Shown one piece after another: positions 1 to 7,208 of a stretch of DNA of 8,580 nucleotides; the stretch's first letter is position 1; each line of letters starts with the position of its first letter. The notes beneath the pieces are model-generated. The model was not told the DNA's origin, did not search any database, and worked only from the letters and a program-made list of their open reading frames with translations. Source of the stretch: DASYSA01 sp036003885 (lineage in GTDB: Bacteria > Acidobacteriota > Blastocatellia > UBA7656); contig DASYSA010000182.1 in the NCBI GenBank assembly GCA_036003885.1, forward strand, positions 1 through 8,580, in the 5' to 3' direction. Both the position numbers and the translations under genes were made by a program.

Positions 1-220
1 CAGTTTTTAGTTGAGAGAAGGCCTTGCGCAGCCAGCCAAGAAAGCCCGCGTAGGCGGAACAGTCATTTGTAGGCAAGTAAGACCGTGAGAGAAAGGTGGG
101 TTGTCAGTAGGGCGCAGGCAGCTTTCAGCGACGCTAGGGCAGTAGGGGTGAGCAGTTAACCACCGAGACACTGCCCCACAACCTTCTGCCTTCTCCCGAC
201 TGAAAACCGAAAACTGAAAA
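1..220. other. Non-coding flank downstream of the IPT/NHL gene
   Basis: No convincing coding region was found here. The only reading frame open from the left edge, on the plus strand, stops at 70-72 after 23 codons and looks like nothing familiar. No tRNA or known RNA fold was recognised by eye. The stretch holds two small structures listed separately: a nested inverted repeat at 137-176 and a 7-bp tandem repeat at 199-222. A short gene tail entering from the left edge cannot be excluded. Confidence 0.5.
137..176. repeat. Nested inverted repeat, possible stem-loop
   Basis: GGGCAGT at 137-143 pairs perfectly with ACTGCCC at 170-176. Inside it, GGTG at 147-150 pairs with CACC at 161-164, leaving a 10-nt loop and a small asymmetric internal loop. 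It lies about 45-85 bases beyond the stop of the minus-strand IPT/NHL gene, so it could fold at the 3' end of that transcript. No T-run follows on either strand, so it is not a canonical intrinsic terminator. A seven-base stem with a long interior can arise by chance. Confidence 0.3.
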
Positions 221-222
221 CT
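199..222. repeat. 7-bp tandem repeat (ACYGAAA x3)
   Basis: Three adjacent 7-bp units (ACTGAAA at 199-205, ACCGAAA at 206-212, ACTGAAA at 213-219) are followed by a partial ACT at 220-222. The last two bases fall within the stop codon (221-223) of the minus-strand IPT/NHL gene. The array is short but in register, with a single C/T difference. It may be a remnant of a longer intergenic repeat. Confidence 0.5.
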
Positions 223-2458
223 ATCTCAGCGCTATTGCTCGGATGCGGAAATTCTCATAGTCCGCGACGTACAGGATTCCGTTCTGCCGGTCGATCGCCA
301 GTCCCCTTGGCCCATTGAACGTCGCCTTTCGGCCATCGCCATCTCTGAACTTCTTGGAGGTTCCGATGCCCGCGAGCGTCGTCACATCGCCTTGAGGGTC
401 GACTCTGCGAATGGCATTGGCATCAAGTTCCGCAACGTACAGTACCCCATCCGCATCCAGCGCCACTCCTATCGGGCGAGCGAAAGAGGCGTCGGCCGCC
501 ATTCCATCCAGTGAGCCGCCTACGCCGCTCCCCGCGTAGGTCTCGACGGTCCTCGTGGCCAGATCTATCCGCCTGATCCGCCCGTTGTTCATATCCGCGA
601 CGAACAGGGACTTCCCGTCCAGTGAGAGCGTCAGACCCACAGGCGTATTGAGCCTCGCAGTCTCAGCTGCTCCGTCCGCAAATCCCGGCACCCCGTTTCC
701 AGCGATTGTTTCAACCGTTACGGCTCCTCCACTCATTGTTATGTGCCGGATAGAGTGGTTATTCGCGTCGGCGACGTAGAGGGAGCCATCGGGTGCCAGG
801 ATGATGTCATCGGGAAGTCTGAAGGCCGCATCGCTGGCCTCCCCATCTCTGAAACCCTCGAGTCCGTCGAGCGTGCTGTTCAACCGCTTTTGCCTCTCCG
901 GGTTCTTGATGGCTACATTCTGCCCCGCAAATGTATCGACGGTGAGCGTGCCGCTCCGTTGAATACGGCGAACGACGTTGTTCCCATTCTCGGTGACGTA
1001 CATCGTTCCATCCGGCGCAACTACGACTCCATTCGGATATGAGAATGTAGGCGGGTTCCCGGCTACATTGCCCGTATCATTGTAGCCGGGTTTCCCAGTG
1101 CCGACCACGAGGCATACTTCTCCAGTTGCGATATTGATTGTTCGAATCGAATGGTTGTACTGGTCAGTGAAGTAGAGCAGGCCGTCCGGCCCAAAAGCAA
1201 GACGCCTTGGTCTCCGCAATCGCACCGCCTCGCCGGTCACGCACCCTTCGTTAAAGCCGTCCTTGTTGTCACCCACCAGGGTCGACACAGTGACGTCCGG
1301 GATCACCACGAACGTGCCGGTATTTGATGTGTTGCCGGCGGCGTCTTTCACCTCTACCTGGTGAGTGCCGGCAGATTCCACCAGCTCCGGGGGTATCTTC
1401 ACCACCAGGTGCCGTTTGGTTGAAGTGATGATCTTTGCTTCTTCGCCGTCAATAAACGCCATCACGTCGTCGCCGAAATTAGCGCCGTCGAGGTCTACCT
1501 TGGGACTCTCTTCGCCCACTCGAATGTGCGAGGGTGATACGCTGAAAATGAACGGAGCTTCGGATGGGGCGACGACAATCGTAATCTTTGCGGACTCGAT
1601 TCCGTCCTGCTTCGCGGTAATCGACAACAACCCAGGCATGTTTCGAAACACGCCGGGAACCGTAGCAGTCAGCCGCGAGTTCTTCTTAGCAGTGGTTTCA
1701 AGAGGCACGCCATTAACAAGCAGTTGCGCACCCTCTTTGAGTCCGTCACCACGAACCTCGATGTCAAAAGGATCGGTCCCGACTATCACCTGGTCGGGAT
1801 CCACAAAGCGCAACGAAGCGGGCGCCGGAACCACAAAGAAAATCTCGACGTTTGAGTAGTGTCCTCCCTTGTTGCGAATGAAAATCGGAATGCGTGCAGG
1901 GTCGGTAGCCAGATCGGCTGGAAACTGGACTTGCAGTTCGGTGTCGGAGACGAACTGAGTGACAGGCGCGGCGACGCCCCATATTACTCCCTCCGAGTTC
2001 TCATCGAAACCTTCACCGGTCACTGAGAAGGCGAAGTCCTGTCCGAGGTCCTCCTGTATGGAATTGCCACCCAGTCTCATGCGGAGATCGGGATCCCGCG
2101 CCACTACTTCCATTGTTTCGGTGGTGCTCGCACCGCCGTCCGGGTTAATCAGTTGAACTGTGTGAGTTCCGGGCACGGCAGTCAACGAGGCGTCAACCTC
2201 CGCCAGGGCGCGCCTGTTTCCTTCGCTGACTCGAGATGAGGCGAGCGCGACGCCATCAAATAGAATCTGGGCTCCGCCCTGAAACTTCTTGCCTTCCAGG
2301 CGAAGCGTGAAAGTGGGAGTACCGGCTGGGATCTTATCGGGGTGGAGATGGTTTACCTGCGGTGGCTCCACCTGCGCGCCGACGATTTGAGGGCTCGGCT
2401 GCAAACCTCCGGACAAACCTAAAACAACTACCAATAAATACGGCGCTACTTTCCTCAT
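221..2458 (-). CDS. Secreted IPT/TIG-domain and NHL-repeat beta-propeller protein
   Basis: This 745-residue protein is probably secreted and involved in binding or surface interaction rather than catalysis. Residues 1-28 form a signal peptide: MRK, a hydrophobic LLVVVLGL core, and likely cleavage after VGA. Four Ig-like IPT/TIG-type domains follow at about 33-119, 121-210, 212-297 and 301-386, recognisable from repeated phrases such as 'GGAQILFDGV' and 'GAQLLVNGV'. The C-terminal half carries six NHL repeats starting near residues 417, 475, 549, 606, 662 and 717. Each follows the pattern P-x-G-hydrophobic-PDG-LYVAD-N-x-IRRI, and together they suit a six-bladed propeller. The ATG start at 2458 is supported by AAGGAG at 2466-2471 (minus strand), 7 nt upstream. 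The gene is monocistronic in view and diverges from the acylation operon. No catalytic residues were recognised. The ligand is unknown, and a link to the neighbouring operon is not demonstrated. Confidence 0.9.
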   Translation of the reverse strand: MRKVAPYLLVVVLGLSGGLQPSPQIVGAQVEPPQVNHLHPDKIPAGTPTFTLRLEGKKFQGGAQILFDGVALASSRVSEGNRRALAEVDASLTAVPGTHTVQLINPDGGASTTETMEVVARDPDLRMRLGGNSIQEDLGQDFAFSVTGEGFDENSEGVIWGVAAPVTQFVSDTELQVQFPADLATDPARIPIFIRNKGGHYSNVEIFFVVPAPASLRFVDPDQVIVGTDPFDIEVRGDGLKEGAQLLVNGVPLETTAKKNSRLTATVPGVFRNMPGLLSITAKQDGIESAKITIVVAPSEAPFIFSVSPSHIRVGEESPKVDLDGANFGDDVMAFIDGEEAKIITSTKRHLVVKIPPELVESAGTHQVEVKDAAGNTSNTGTFVVIPDVTVSTLVGDNKDGFNEGCVTGEAVRLRRPRRLAFGPDGLLYFTDQYNHSIRTINIATGEVCLVVGTGKPGYNDTGNVAGNPPTFSYPNGVVVAPDGTMYVTENGNNVVRRIQRSGTLTVDTFAGQNVAIKNPERQKRLNSTLDGLEGFRDGEASDAAFRLPDDIILAPDGSLYVADANNHSIRHITMSGGAVTVETIAGNGVPGFADGAAETARLNTPVGLTLSLDGKSLFVADMNNGRIRRIDLATRTVETYAGSGVGGSLDGMAADASFARPIGVALDADGVLYVAELDANAIRRVDPQGDVTTLAGIGTSKKFRDGDGRKATFNGPRGLAIDRQNGILYVADYENFRIRAIALR

Positions 2459-2465
2459 TCATTCT

Positions 2466-2471
2466 CTCCTT
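2466..2471 (-). promoter_or_regulatory. Shine-Dalgarno site of the IPT/NHL gene
   Basis: Read on the minus strand this is AAGGAG, 7 nt before the ATG at 2458. It is a near-perfect anti-16S match with ideal spacing, and it fixes the start used for the IPT/NHL protein. Confidence 0.75.
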
Positions 2472-2722
2472 CACTGCTCTCCCACACAATTCTGTCCGAA
2501 ATCAGCTTTGCTCTTTAGATTCGTTTGATTTCACAAGCTCGAATCACGGGCTCTATGCCGCTCAGTCCCTCAGGCCATGACATGGGAACGTCGCCACGCC
2601 AAACCTTGCACAGTTAAATTCCGAAGATCAATTGGGAGGATTAGACCCCTCTTTGCACCCGAAGGTCAGTCCGTGACTGCAAATTATAACCAGCGCCCTT
2701 CGATTTCTACAAGAAGGATAGA

Positions 2723-2813
2723 GGAAATGCGAAATGCGAAGTGCGAAATTCGAAATGCGAAAATTCGAAGTGCAACAGCAAATTCGAATTTCGAATTTCG
2801 CATTTCGAATTTC
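2723..2813. repeat. A/T-rich GAAATTCG/GAAATGCG repeat with long inverted arms
   Basis: The tract is built from iterated units such as GAAATGCGAA and GAAATTCGAA on the left and their complements on the right. The left arm at 2745-2769 (25 nt) is complementary to the right arm at 2790-2813 (24 nt) with one bulged A, leaving a 20-nt loop. The loop side includes a perfect palindrome, AATTCGAATT, at 2781-2790, whose last base is the first of the right arm. This would make a strong hairpin in RNA or a cruciform in DNA. It lies 102 bases upstream of the SGNH-A start, so it would be in the leader if transcription begins before it. Its origin is unknown; it resembles a dispersed intergenic repeat. Confidence 0.7.
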
Positions 2814-2832
2814 TTTCCCGTGGTTATCCACA

Positions 2833-2848
2833 GCCCGCACCGGCGGGC
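2833..2848. repeat. Small GC-rich hairpin
   Basis: GCCCGC at 2833-2838 pairs perfectly with GCGGGC at 2843-2848 around a four-base ACCG loop. It sits just downstream of the long A/T-rich inverted repeat and 67 bases before the SGNH-A start. No T-run follows, so it is not a typical terminator. It could be part of the same repeat element or a leader structure. Confidence 0.35.
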
Positions 2849-2915
2849 AGCCGTACTCGACGCTGTTGGCAGTCGCGTTCCACCCGTGCCCGTTCTTCGG
2901 GCAATATCGACATCG

Positions 2916-4208
2916 ATGATCGAGCGACGATGCATTCGCCAGTTGGTTCTCGTTTCACAAATGCTTGCGGTGCTCCTACCTGTTATTGGAACTTGCGCTC
3001 CCGCGTTGGGCCGGGCAAGTCGAGACGGATTGGGTCAACTACCAAAGGCTGTCGCGGCTTCGCTCGCGATCGAGGATCCTGGCGGAGAAGCGATGCGAGC
3101 ATTCTATGAGTCGCTGATGCGCACCGAAGAGGGCGAGCGGCTCGGCATCACCCGCATCATTCACTACGGCGATTCACACGTAGCTGCGGACGTGCTGACA
3201 GGCGAGTTGAGACGCAAGTTTCACATGGAATTTGGCGATGGTGGACCCGGCTTCATTCTCGGGGGTCGCCCGTGGCAGGGATACTCGCCGCGCGGAGTCA
3301 GGAGCACAGCGAGTCCGGGGTGGGATACCAGGGGAATCAGAACGTCGCCGGACGCAGACCGAAGATTCGGATTTGCCGGCGCAAGCGTCGAGAGCCATCG
3401 ATCAGACGAGTGGATTCGCGTGGAATCAGATTGCCGGCGTTTTGAACTATACCTGCTCAGACAACCCGGCGGCGGCGCTGTTGACGTGATCCTCGACGGG
3501 CAGATGTACCGCAGTCGTGTCTCGCTCGCATCTGCGCGCGCCGCTTCCGCCTACATTGAGGTCACCGCCAGGAACGATGGCGCTCACGCGGTCGAGATTC
3601 GAACCATCTCGTCAGGCGTTGTGAGAGTGCTGGGATTGGTCGTGGAGCGGGCGATCCCTGGAGTCGTCTACGACGCGCTGGGGATAAACGGAGCGCGTGC
3701 CAGTCGGCTGCTTGGATGGGACTGGGATGTGTTAGCCGATAATCTCGAGCATCGCCATCCGAATCTGATCATAGTTGCCTACGGTTCGAACGAAGTCGGC
3801 GACACAGACCTCGACCTCGAAGAGTACGCGAGGATTTTCTCAGCCGTCCTCGGCCGGTTGCACGCGGCCGTCCCCCAAGCTTCGTTGCTGGTGATCAGCC
3901 CGCCGGATCGCGCTATTCGCGTGAATGGCAGATGGCAGGCGATCGGTCGCATGCCCGCATTGGTGTCTGTGCAGCGACAAGCGGCGCTCGGCGCGGGCGC
4001 AGGCTTCTGGGATTTCTTCAGCGCGATGGGAGGCGCCGGCTCGATCCAGCGATGGGCGTCGCGTACGCAACCATTAGCGCAGGCGGATCGCGTCCATCTC
4101 ACCCGAGAGGGATACAAGCTGGAGGCCGAGATGCTCTACGCGGAATTGATGCGAGGCTACCTCTGGGAACTGGCTCTACGGGATGACAGGAGGGGCAGGT
4201 GTCTCTAA
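2916..4208 (+). CDS. SGNH/GDSL-family exported protein A (putative glycan O-acyltransferase or esterase)
   Basis: This is a 430-residue exported SGNH-fold protein. Residues 1-34 form a signal peptide (MIERRCIRQ, a hydrophobic stretch from LVLV to VIG, then a small-residue APALGRA region). Block I is HYGDSHVAAD with the nucleophile Ser87. The GINGA motif (257-261) gives the oxyanion glycine, YGSNE (289-293) gives the block III Asn292, and DRVH (391-394) gives the Asp391/His394 pair. All the expected catalytic elements are therefore present. Between blocks I and II, roughly residues 150-250 look like an inserted beta-sandwich, reminiscent of SGNH proteins that act on cell-wall glycans with an embedded carbohydrate-binding domain. 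It is a clear paralogue of the SGNH protein at 5781-7208. The frame extends upstream to 2577, but through repeat sequence. ATG 2916 is chosen because it opens a signal peptide. No good Shine-Dalgarno was seen, and GTG at 2886 is an alternative. The next gene is an MBOAT, so surface-glycan acylation is the likely role. Confidence 0.82.
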   Translation: MIERRCIRQLVLVSQMLAVLLPVIGTCAPALGRASRDGLGQLPKAVAASLAIEDPGGEAMRAFYESLMRTEEGERLGITRIIHYGDSHVAADVLTGELRRKFHMEFGDGGPGFILGGRPWQGYSPRGVRSTASPGWDTRGIRTSPDADRRFGFAGASVESHRSDEWIRVESDCRRFELYLLRQPGGGAVDVILDGQMYRSRVSLASARAASAYIEVTARNDGAHAVEIRTISSGVVRVLGLVVERAIPGVVYDALGINGARASRLLGWDWDVLADNLEHRHPNLIIVAYGSNEVGDTDLDLEEYARIFSAVLGRLHAAVPQASLLVISPPDRAIRVNGRWQAIGRMPALVSVQRQAALGAGAGFWDFFSAMGGAGSIQRWASRTQPLAQADRVHLTREGYKLEAEMLYAELMRGYLWELALRDDRRGRCL

Positions 4209-4348
4209 CTTTGAAATTGCAGTGCATTGGACGTCGTCAGAGTTCCATCAATTTGCGTCGATGCGGCATCCCTCTCATTAACATGAGAACGCGCAATCGA
4301 ATTCGCTCTTACAGTCCAGTAACTCGCCTGCGCGACGGAAATGACTGA
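4209..4348. other. Gap between SGNH-A and MBOAT genes
   Basis: This 140-base gap is the only sizeable one inside the plus-strand run. It contains a perfect 6-bp inverted repeat at 4273-4288 and no T-run terminator. TTAACA at 4278-4283 could pass for a -35 box, but nothing resembling a -10 lies 16-18 bases later. Whether SGNH-A is co-transcribed with the rest or the MBOAT has its own promoter cannot be decided from sequence. Confidence 0.4.
4273..4288. repeat. Short inverted repeat, possible operator or weak hairpin
   Basis: TCTCAT at 4273-4278 and ATGAGA at 4283-4288 flank a TAAC spacer, forming a perfect 16-base dyad about 60 bases before the MBOAT start. The size suits a regulator half-site pair or a weak RNA hairpin. 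A match this short could occur by chance. Confidence 0.25.
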
Positions 4349-5773
4349 ATGTATTTCACAACCGGAACATACTTTGTCTTCTTGCTGGCGGTCTTCTTTG
4401 GCTATTGGGCATTAGCCGGCCGGCCGCGTTGGCGGCTGGTATTCCTTGCGGTCGCAAGCTGCTTTTTCTACTCGCTGATGGGCGTCCGCGGACTCCTGCT
4501 GCTCGTCGCTGTCTCCCTGGTTGACTTCACGACCACCACCTTGATGACCGGAGCTGAAGCCCCTCGCCGGCGCAAACTTCTGTTCATTTCGCTGGCGGTC
4601 GATATCGGCACGCTGTGCGTCTTCAAGTATGCCGGCTTCTTCATTGAGGGCGGCGCGGGCGCCCTGTCGCTTCTTGGGATGACATTTCCGCTTGCGGTTT
4701 TTGAAATAGCAGCGCCGGCGGGCATCTCATTCTTCATCTTTCAGTCGACCGCCTATGTCATTGATGTCTACAGAGGAGACACAGAGCCTGCCCCGAGCTA
4801 TCTCGACTATCTGGCGTTTCTTTCCTTCTTTCCGACGATAGTCGCAGGGCCGATTCTTCGAGCGCGGCAACTGCTCCCTCACCTCAGACGTGCGGTTGCT
4901 CTCGACGCGTCGTCCGGCGGAGCCGCTCTGTTCCTGATCGCAATCGGCTTGATCAAGAAGATCGCGATCGCCGACTACCTCAGCGCAAATCTCGTGGATC
5001 GCGTCTTCGATTTCCCGGAGCGCTTCTCCTCGTTTGAAGTTCTGACTGCCATTTATGGATATGCCGTTCAGATCTACGCCGACTTTTCCGGCTACAGTGA
5101 CATTGCGATCGGCTCGGCCATGTTGCTTGGCTTCACGCTGCCGGTGAACTTCGACGCGCCGTACCGTTCGCGGGACCTGCCGGAATTCTGGCGACGCTGG
5201 CACATCTCGCTCTCGACCTGGCTCCGCGACTATCTCTTCTTCACCATCGCTGGATCGAGGGGACGCAATTGCGTGAAGCTCTACTGCGGAGTGATTGTCA
5301 CGATGTTGATAGGAGGCTTGTGGCACGGAGCGAGCTGGACTTTCGTGATGTGGGGCTTGCTGCACGGCGTGGGTCTTGCCGGCGTGAGGGCGCTGAACGG
5401 ATTGCGCAGGCGACGTGGATTGGCGCCAGGGAGCTCGCCCTGGTCCAATGCGCTGGGCGTAGTTATCACATTTCACTTCGTGTGCCTCACCTGGATCTTC
5501 TTTCGAGCCGACTCCATCGAACGCGCGGTGTCAGTCATCCGGCAGCTTTTCAGCTTGAGGATGGACTTGTCGAATCTTACTCCGCCTGTTGCTCTGGTGA
5601 TGGGCCTGGGCTTCATGTCTCATTGGTTGCCGAATCGACTCTATGACGGGGCGGCCGGCGGCTTCATAAAACTACCCTCACTGGCTCAGGCTTGTGTGTT
5701 GTTCGCGCTGGCCGTGGGACTGTATTTGGTCGCGAGCAGTGATATCGCTCCGTTCATCTACTCGAGGTTCTAG
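4349..5773 (+). CDS. MBOAT-family membrane-bound O-acyltransferase (AlgI/PatA/DltB-like)
   Basis: This 474-residue polytopic inner-membrane protein is expected to move an acyl group from a cytoplasmic donor across the membrane to an extracytoplasmic acceptor. Hydrophobic helices run from the N-terminus, starting at MYFTTGTYFVFLLAVFFGYW. Family signatures appear in the usual order: FFPTIVAGPILRA (160-172), QIYADFSGYSDIAIG (241-255), the WRRWHISLSTWLRDY block (281-295) with conserved His285, and GGLWHGASW (322-330) with the invariant MBOAT histidine His326. Length and motif spacing match AlgI/PatA-type proteins. The ATG at 4349 gives a typical MBOAT N-terminus; the Shine-Dalgarno upstream is weak. 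SGNH genes flank it on both sides and a carrier protein lies downstream. That context fits both AlgI/AlgJ/AlgX or PatA/PatB acetylation and the DltB/DltC/DltD system. The acyl group and acceptor cannot be read from sequence. Confidence 0.92.
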   Translation: MYFTTGTYFVFLLAVFFGYWALAGRPRWRLVFLAVASCFFYSLMGVRGLLLLVAVSLVDFTTTTLMTGAEAPRRRKLLFISLAVDIGTLCVFKYAGFFIEGGAGALSLLGMTFPLAVFEIAAPAGISFFIFQSTAYVIDVYRGDTEPAPSYLDYLAFLSFFPTIVAGPILRARQLLPHLRRAVALDASSGGAALFLIAIGLIKKIAIADYLSANLVDRVFDFPERFSSFEVLTAIYGYAVQIYADFSGYSDIAIGSAMLLGFTLPVNFDAPYRSRDLPEFWRRWHISLSTWLRDYLFFTIAGSRGRNCVKLYCGVIVTMLIGGLWHGASWTFVMWGLLHGVGLAGVRALNGLRRRRGLAPGSSPWSNALGVVITFHFVCLTWIFFRADSIERAVSVIRQLFSLRMDLSNLTPPVALVMGLGFMSHWLPNRLYDGAAGGFIKLPSLAQACVLFALAVGLYLVASSDIAPFIYSRF

Positions 5774-5780
5774 AGAGGGT

Positions 5781-7208
5781 ATGAACAGAATAGTCGAAAT
5801 CTCGAACCCGACGCGGTTGATCGCAGAGAGGGATCACAATGATGGCAGCTACGTGCTCCTGGGCAAGACTACTCGTACGCTCGTGAGCTTTCTCTTATTA
5901 GCGCTTCTGCCTTACCTGTTGCCTGGACTCGGGCGGCTCCGCATTCTCCCGGCTTCGACCGTGTTCGGGACGAGCGCGAAAGAGAGCGGGCGGGAATCCG
6001 TCTCCCAGGCGGCCAATTTGAAACTCGACACGGGCGTGGCTGCCACAGAAGTCGAAACGACACCCGGCGAGGTTGAGGACCTCTCCGGCCATGCGCTTGA
6101 GAACTTCTTCAAGGCGCTGCATTCGACCGAAACAACGGAGGCGCAGACTCGGGTATGCCACTATGGCGACTCCCCGATTACAAACGACGGCATCACCTCG
6201 ACCGTCCGCCGAAAGCTGCAACTGCGATTCGGAGACGCGGGTCACGGGTTTGTTCTGGCCGCGAGGCCGTGGGCCTGGTATCAACACGCCGGCGTCTATC
6301 ACGAGGCCGCTGGTTCATGGAACATCGATCCGATGTTCATCTCGAAGGGCGATCACCTGTTCGGGCTGGGCGGAGCGAGCTTCACCGCGGACTCAACAAG
6401 CGCGTCGGCGAGCTTTGGCACGGCGGAAGATGGCGAGGTGGGCCGTCTCGTGTCCACTTTCGATACCTATTTTCTCGTTCAACCCGGTGGCGGCGATTTC
6501 GAGATCGATATTGATGGAGTACCCCAGGCTCGAGTCTCCACCAACGGCGAGTCAGTTAAGTCGTCGTTCCATGAAGTTCGCGTTCCGAAGGGTTCCCATC
6601 GAATGACGTTAAAGCCCGCGGGCAACGGTGAAGTTCGAATCTTCGGCGTTGCACTTGAAACCGACGGCCGAGGAGTCCAGTACGATTCGCTCGGGGTCAA
6701 CGGCGCGTTCATCGGTCTACTCGCGCACTATATCGACGAGCAGCATTGGGCCGAACAATTGAGACACCGCCGCCCCGATCTTGTCGTCATCGGCTATGGC
6801 GCCAACGAGAGCCAGTTTGAGCGCCTGCCCATGGATCAGTACGAGAAGGACACCCGCGAAGTGATCCGGCGTATTCGGAGCGCGCTGCCGGATGTGTCGA
6901 TCCTGTTTGTCGGACCGATGGACCGGGGCGAGCGCGGCGCGGGCGGCAAGGTTGTGACTCGGCCGATGATAAAGAAGCTGATCGCTTCTCAACGTCGTAT
7001 AGCGGCTGAGAACGAGTGCGCGTTCTTTGACACCTTCACCGCGATGGGCGGAGAAGGCACAGTCGCGAAGTGGCGTGAAGCCAGGCCGCGGCTAATGGGA
7101 GGAGACTTTACTCATCCGACCGCCCAGGGATCCGAGATTGTCGGCACGCTGATCTACGACGCGATGATGAGGGCTTACGAGCAGTACAAGGAGAGGAGAC
7201 AACATTGA
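5781..7208 (+). CDS. SGNH/GDSL-family membrane-anchored protein B (paralogue of SGNH-A)
   Basis: This 475-residue SGNH-fold protein probably faces the periplasm, held by a hydrophobic segment at about residues 32-50 (TLVSFLLLALLPYLLPGL). A low-complexity linker leads to the catalytic domain. Block I is HYGDSPITND with Ser131. GVNGA (305-309) supplies the oxyanion glycine, YGANES (339-344) supplies Asn342, and GDFTH supplies Asp442/His445. An inserted beta-rich region lies at about 190-295. It shares many phrases with the SGNH protein at 2916-4208: YGDS, a FGD-G-GF block followed by RPW, QPGGG, YD-LG-NGA, and AMGG near the C-terminus. The two are therefore duplicates that have diverged. The ATG at 5781 starts 7 nt after the MBOAT stop; AGAGGG at 5774-5779 is a purine tract but unusually close, so translational coupling is likely. 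The 3' end overlaps the carrier-protein gene by 4 nt. Likely roles are acyl transfer to, or removal from, a surface glycan together with the MBOAT. Confidence 0.85.
   Translation: MNRIVEISNPTRLIAERDHNDGSYVLLGKTTRTLVSFLLLALLPYLLPGLGRLRILPASTVFGTSAKESGRESVSQAANLKLDTGVAATEVETTPGEVEDLSGHALENFFKALHSTETTEAQTRVCHYGDSPITNDGITSTVRRKLQLRFGDAGHGFVLAARPWAWYQHAGVYHEAAGSWNIDPMFISKGDHLFGLGGASFTADSTSASASFGTAEDGEVGRLVSTFDTYFLVQPGGGDFEIDIDGVPQARVSTNGESVKSSFHEVRVPKGSHRMTLKPAGNGEVRIFGVALETDGRGVQYDSLGVNGAFIGLLAHYIDEQHWAEQLRHRRPDLVVIGYGANESQFERLPMDQYEKDTREVIRRIRSALPDVSILFVGPMDRGERGAGGKVVTRPMIKKLIASQRRIAAENECAFFDTFTAMGGEGTVAKWREARPRLMGGDFTHPTAQGSEIVGTLIYDAMMRAYEQYKERRQH
7189..7198 (+). promoter_or_regulatory. Double Shine-Dalgarno supporting a TTG start
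   Basis: Two consecutive AGGAG copies lie at 7189-7193 and 7194-7198. The second ends 6 nt before TTG 7205. This ideal spacing supports TTG as the start of the carrier-protein gene, rather than the in-frame ATG at 7226, which has no such site. Confidence 0.6.

Larger units (their letters stand above)
2459..2915. other. Divergent intergenic region between IPT/NHL and SGNH genes
   Basis: About 457 bases separate the two divergent start codons, so the promoters of both transcripts should lie here. No clear sigma-70 -35/-10 pair was found. A lone TATAAC at 2685-2690 resembles a -10 box but lacks a convincing -35 partner. An open frame runs through from 2577 into the SGNH gene, but it crosses a low-complexity inverted repeat, and its translation (RNAKCEIRNAK, FEFRISNF) is repeat-derived rather than protein-like. 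I therefore treat the region as non-coding. It also contains a GC-rich hairpin at 2833-2848. Confidence 0.6.

Noticed and set aside
137..176. Intrinsic terminator for the IPT/NHL gene
   Set aside because: The stem is only seven bases with a long interior, and no T-run follows in the direction of transcription. It is kept only as an inverted repeat.
1365..1859. 164-codon plus-strand open frame opposite the IPT/NHL gene
   Set aside because: It is antisense to well-supported Ig-like domains, with a Ser/Thr/Pro-rich translation that shows no recognisable fold.
2824..2832. Perfect DnaA-box consensus TTATCCACA
   Set aside because: It is a single copy with no cluster, and no replication genes are nearby. 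One 9-mer match is compatible with chance.
2577..2915. Upstream extension of the SGNH-A reading frame (113 extra residues)
   Set aside because: It runs through the A/T-rich inverted repeat, its translation is repeat-derived, and it would bury the signal peptide that begins at 2916.
4727..5476. 249-codon open frame on the minus strand inside the MBOAT gene
   Set aside because: It is antisense to a gene with strong family motifs. Its translation is rich in Arg, Glu and Gln without domain-like pattern, as expected for a shadow frame.
5694..5780. Longer start for the SGNH-B gene overlapping the end of the MBOAT gene
   Set aside because: ATG at 5781, just after the MBOAT stop, gives a sensible N-terminus with a membrane anchor. 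The 29 extra residues are out-of-frame MBOAT sequence.
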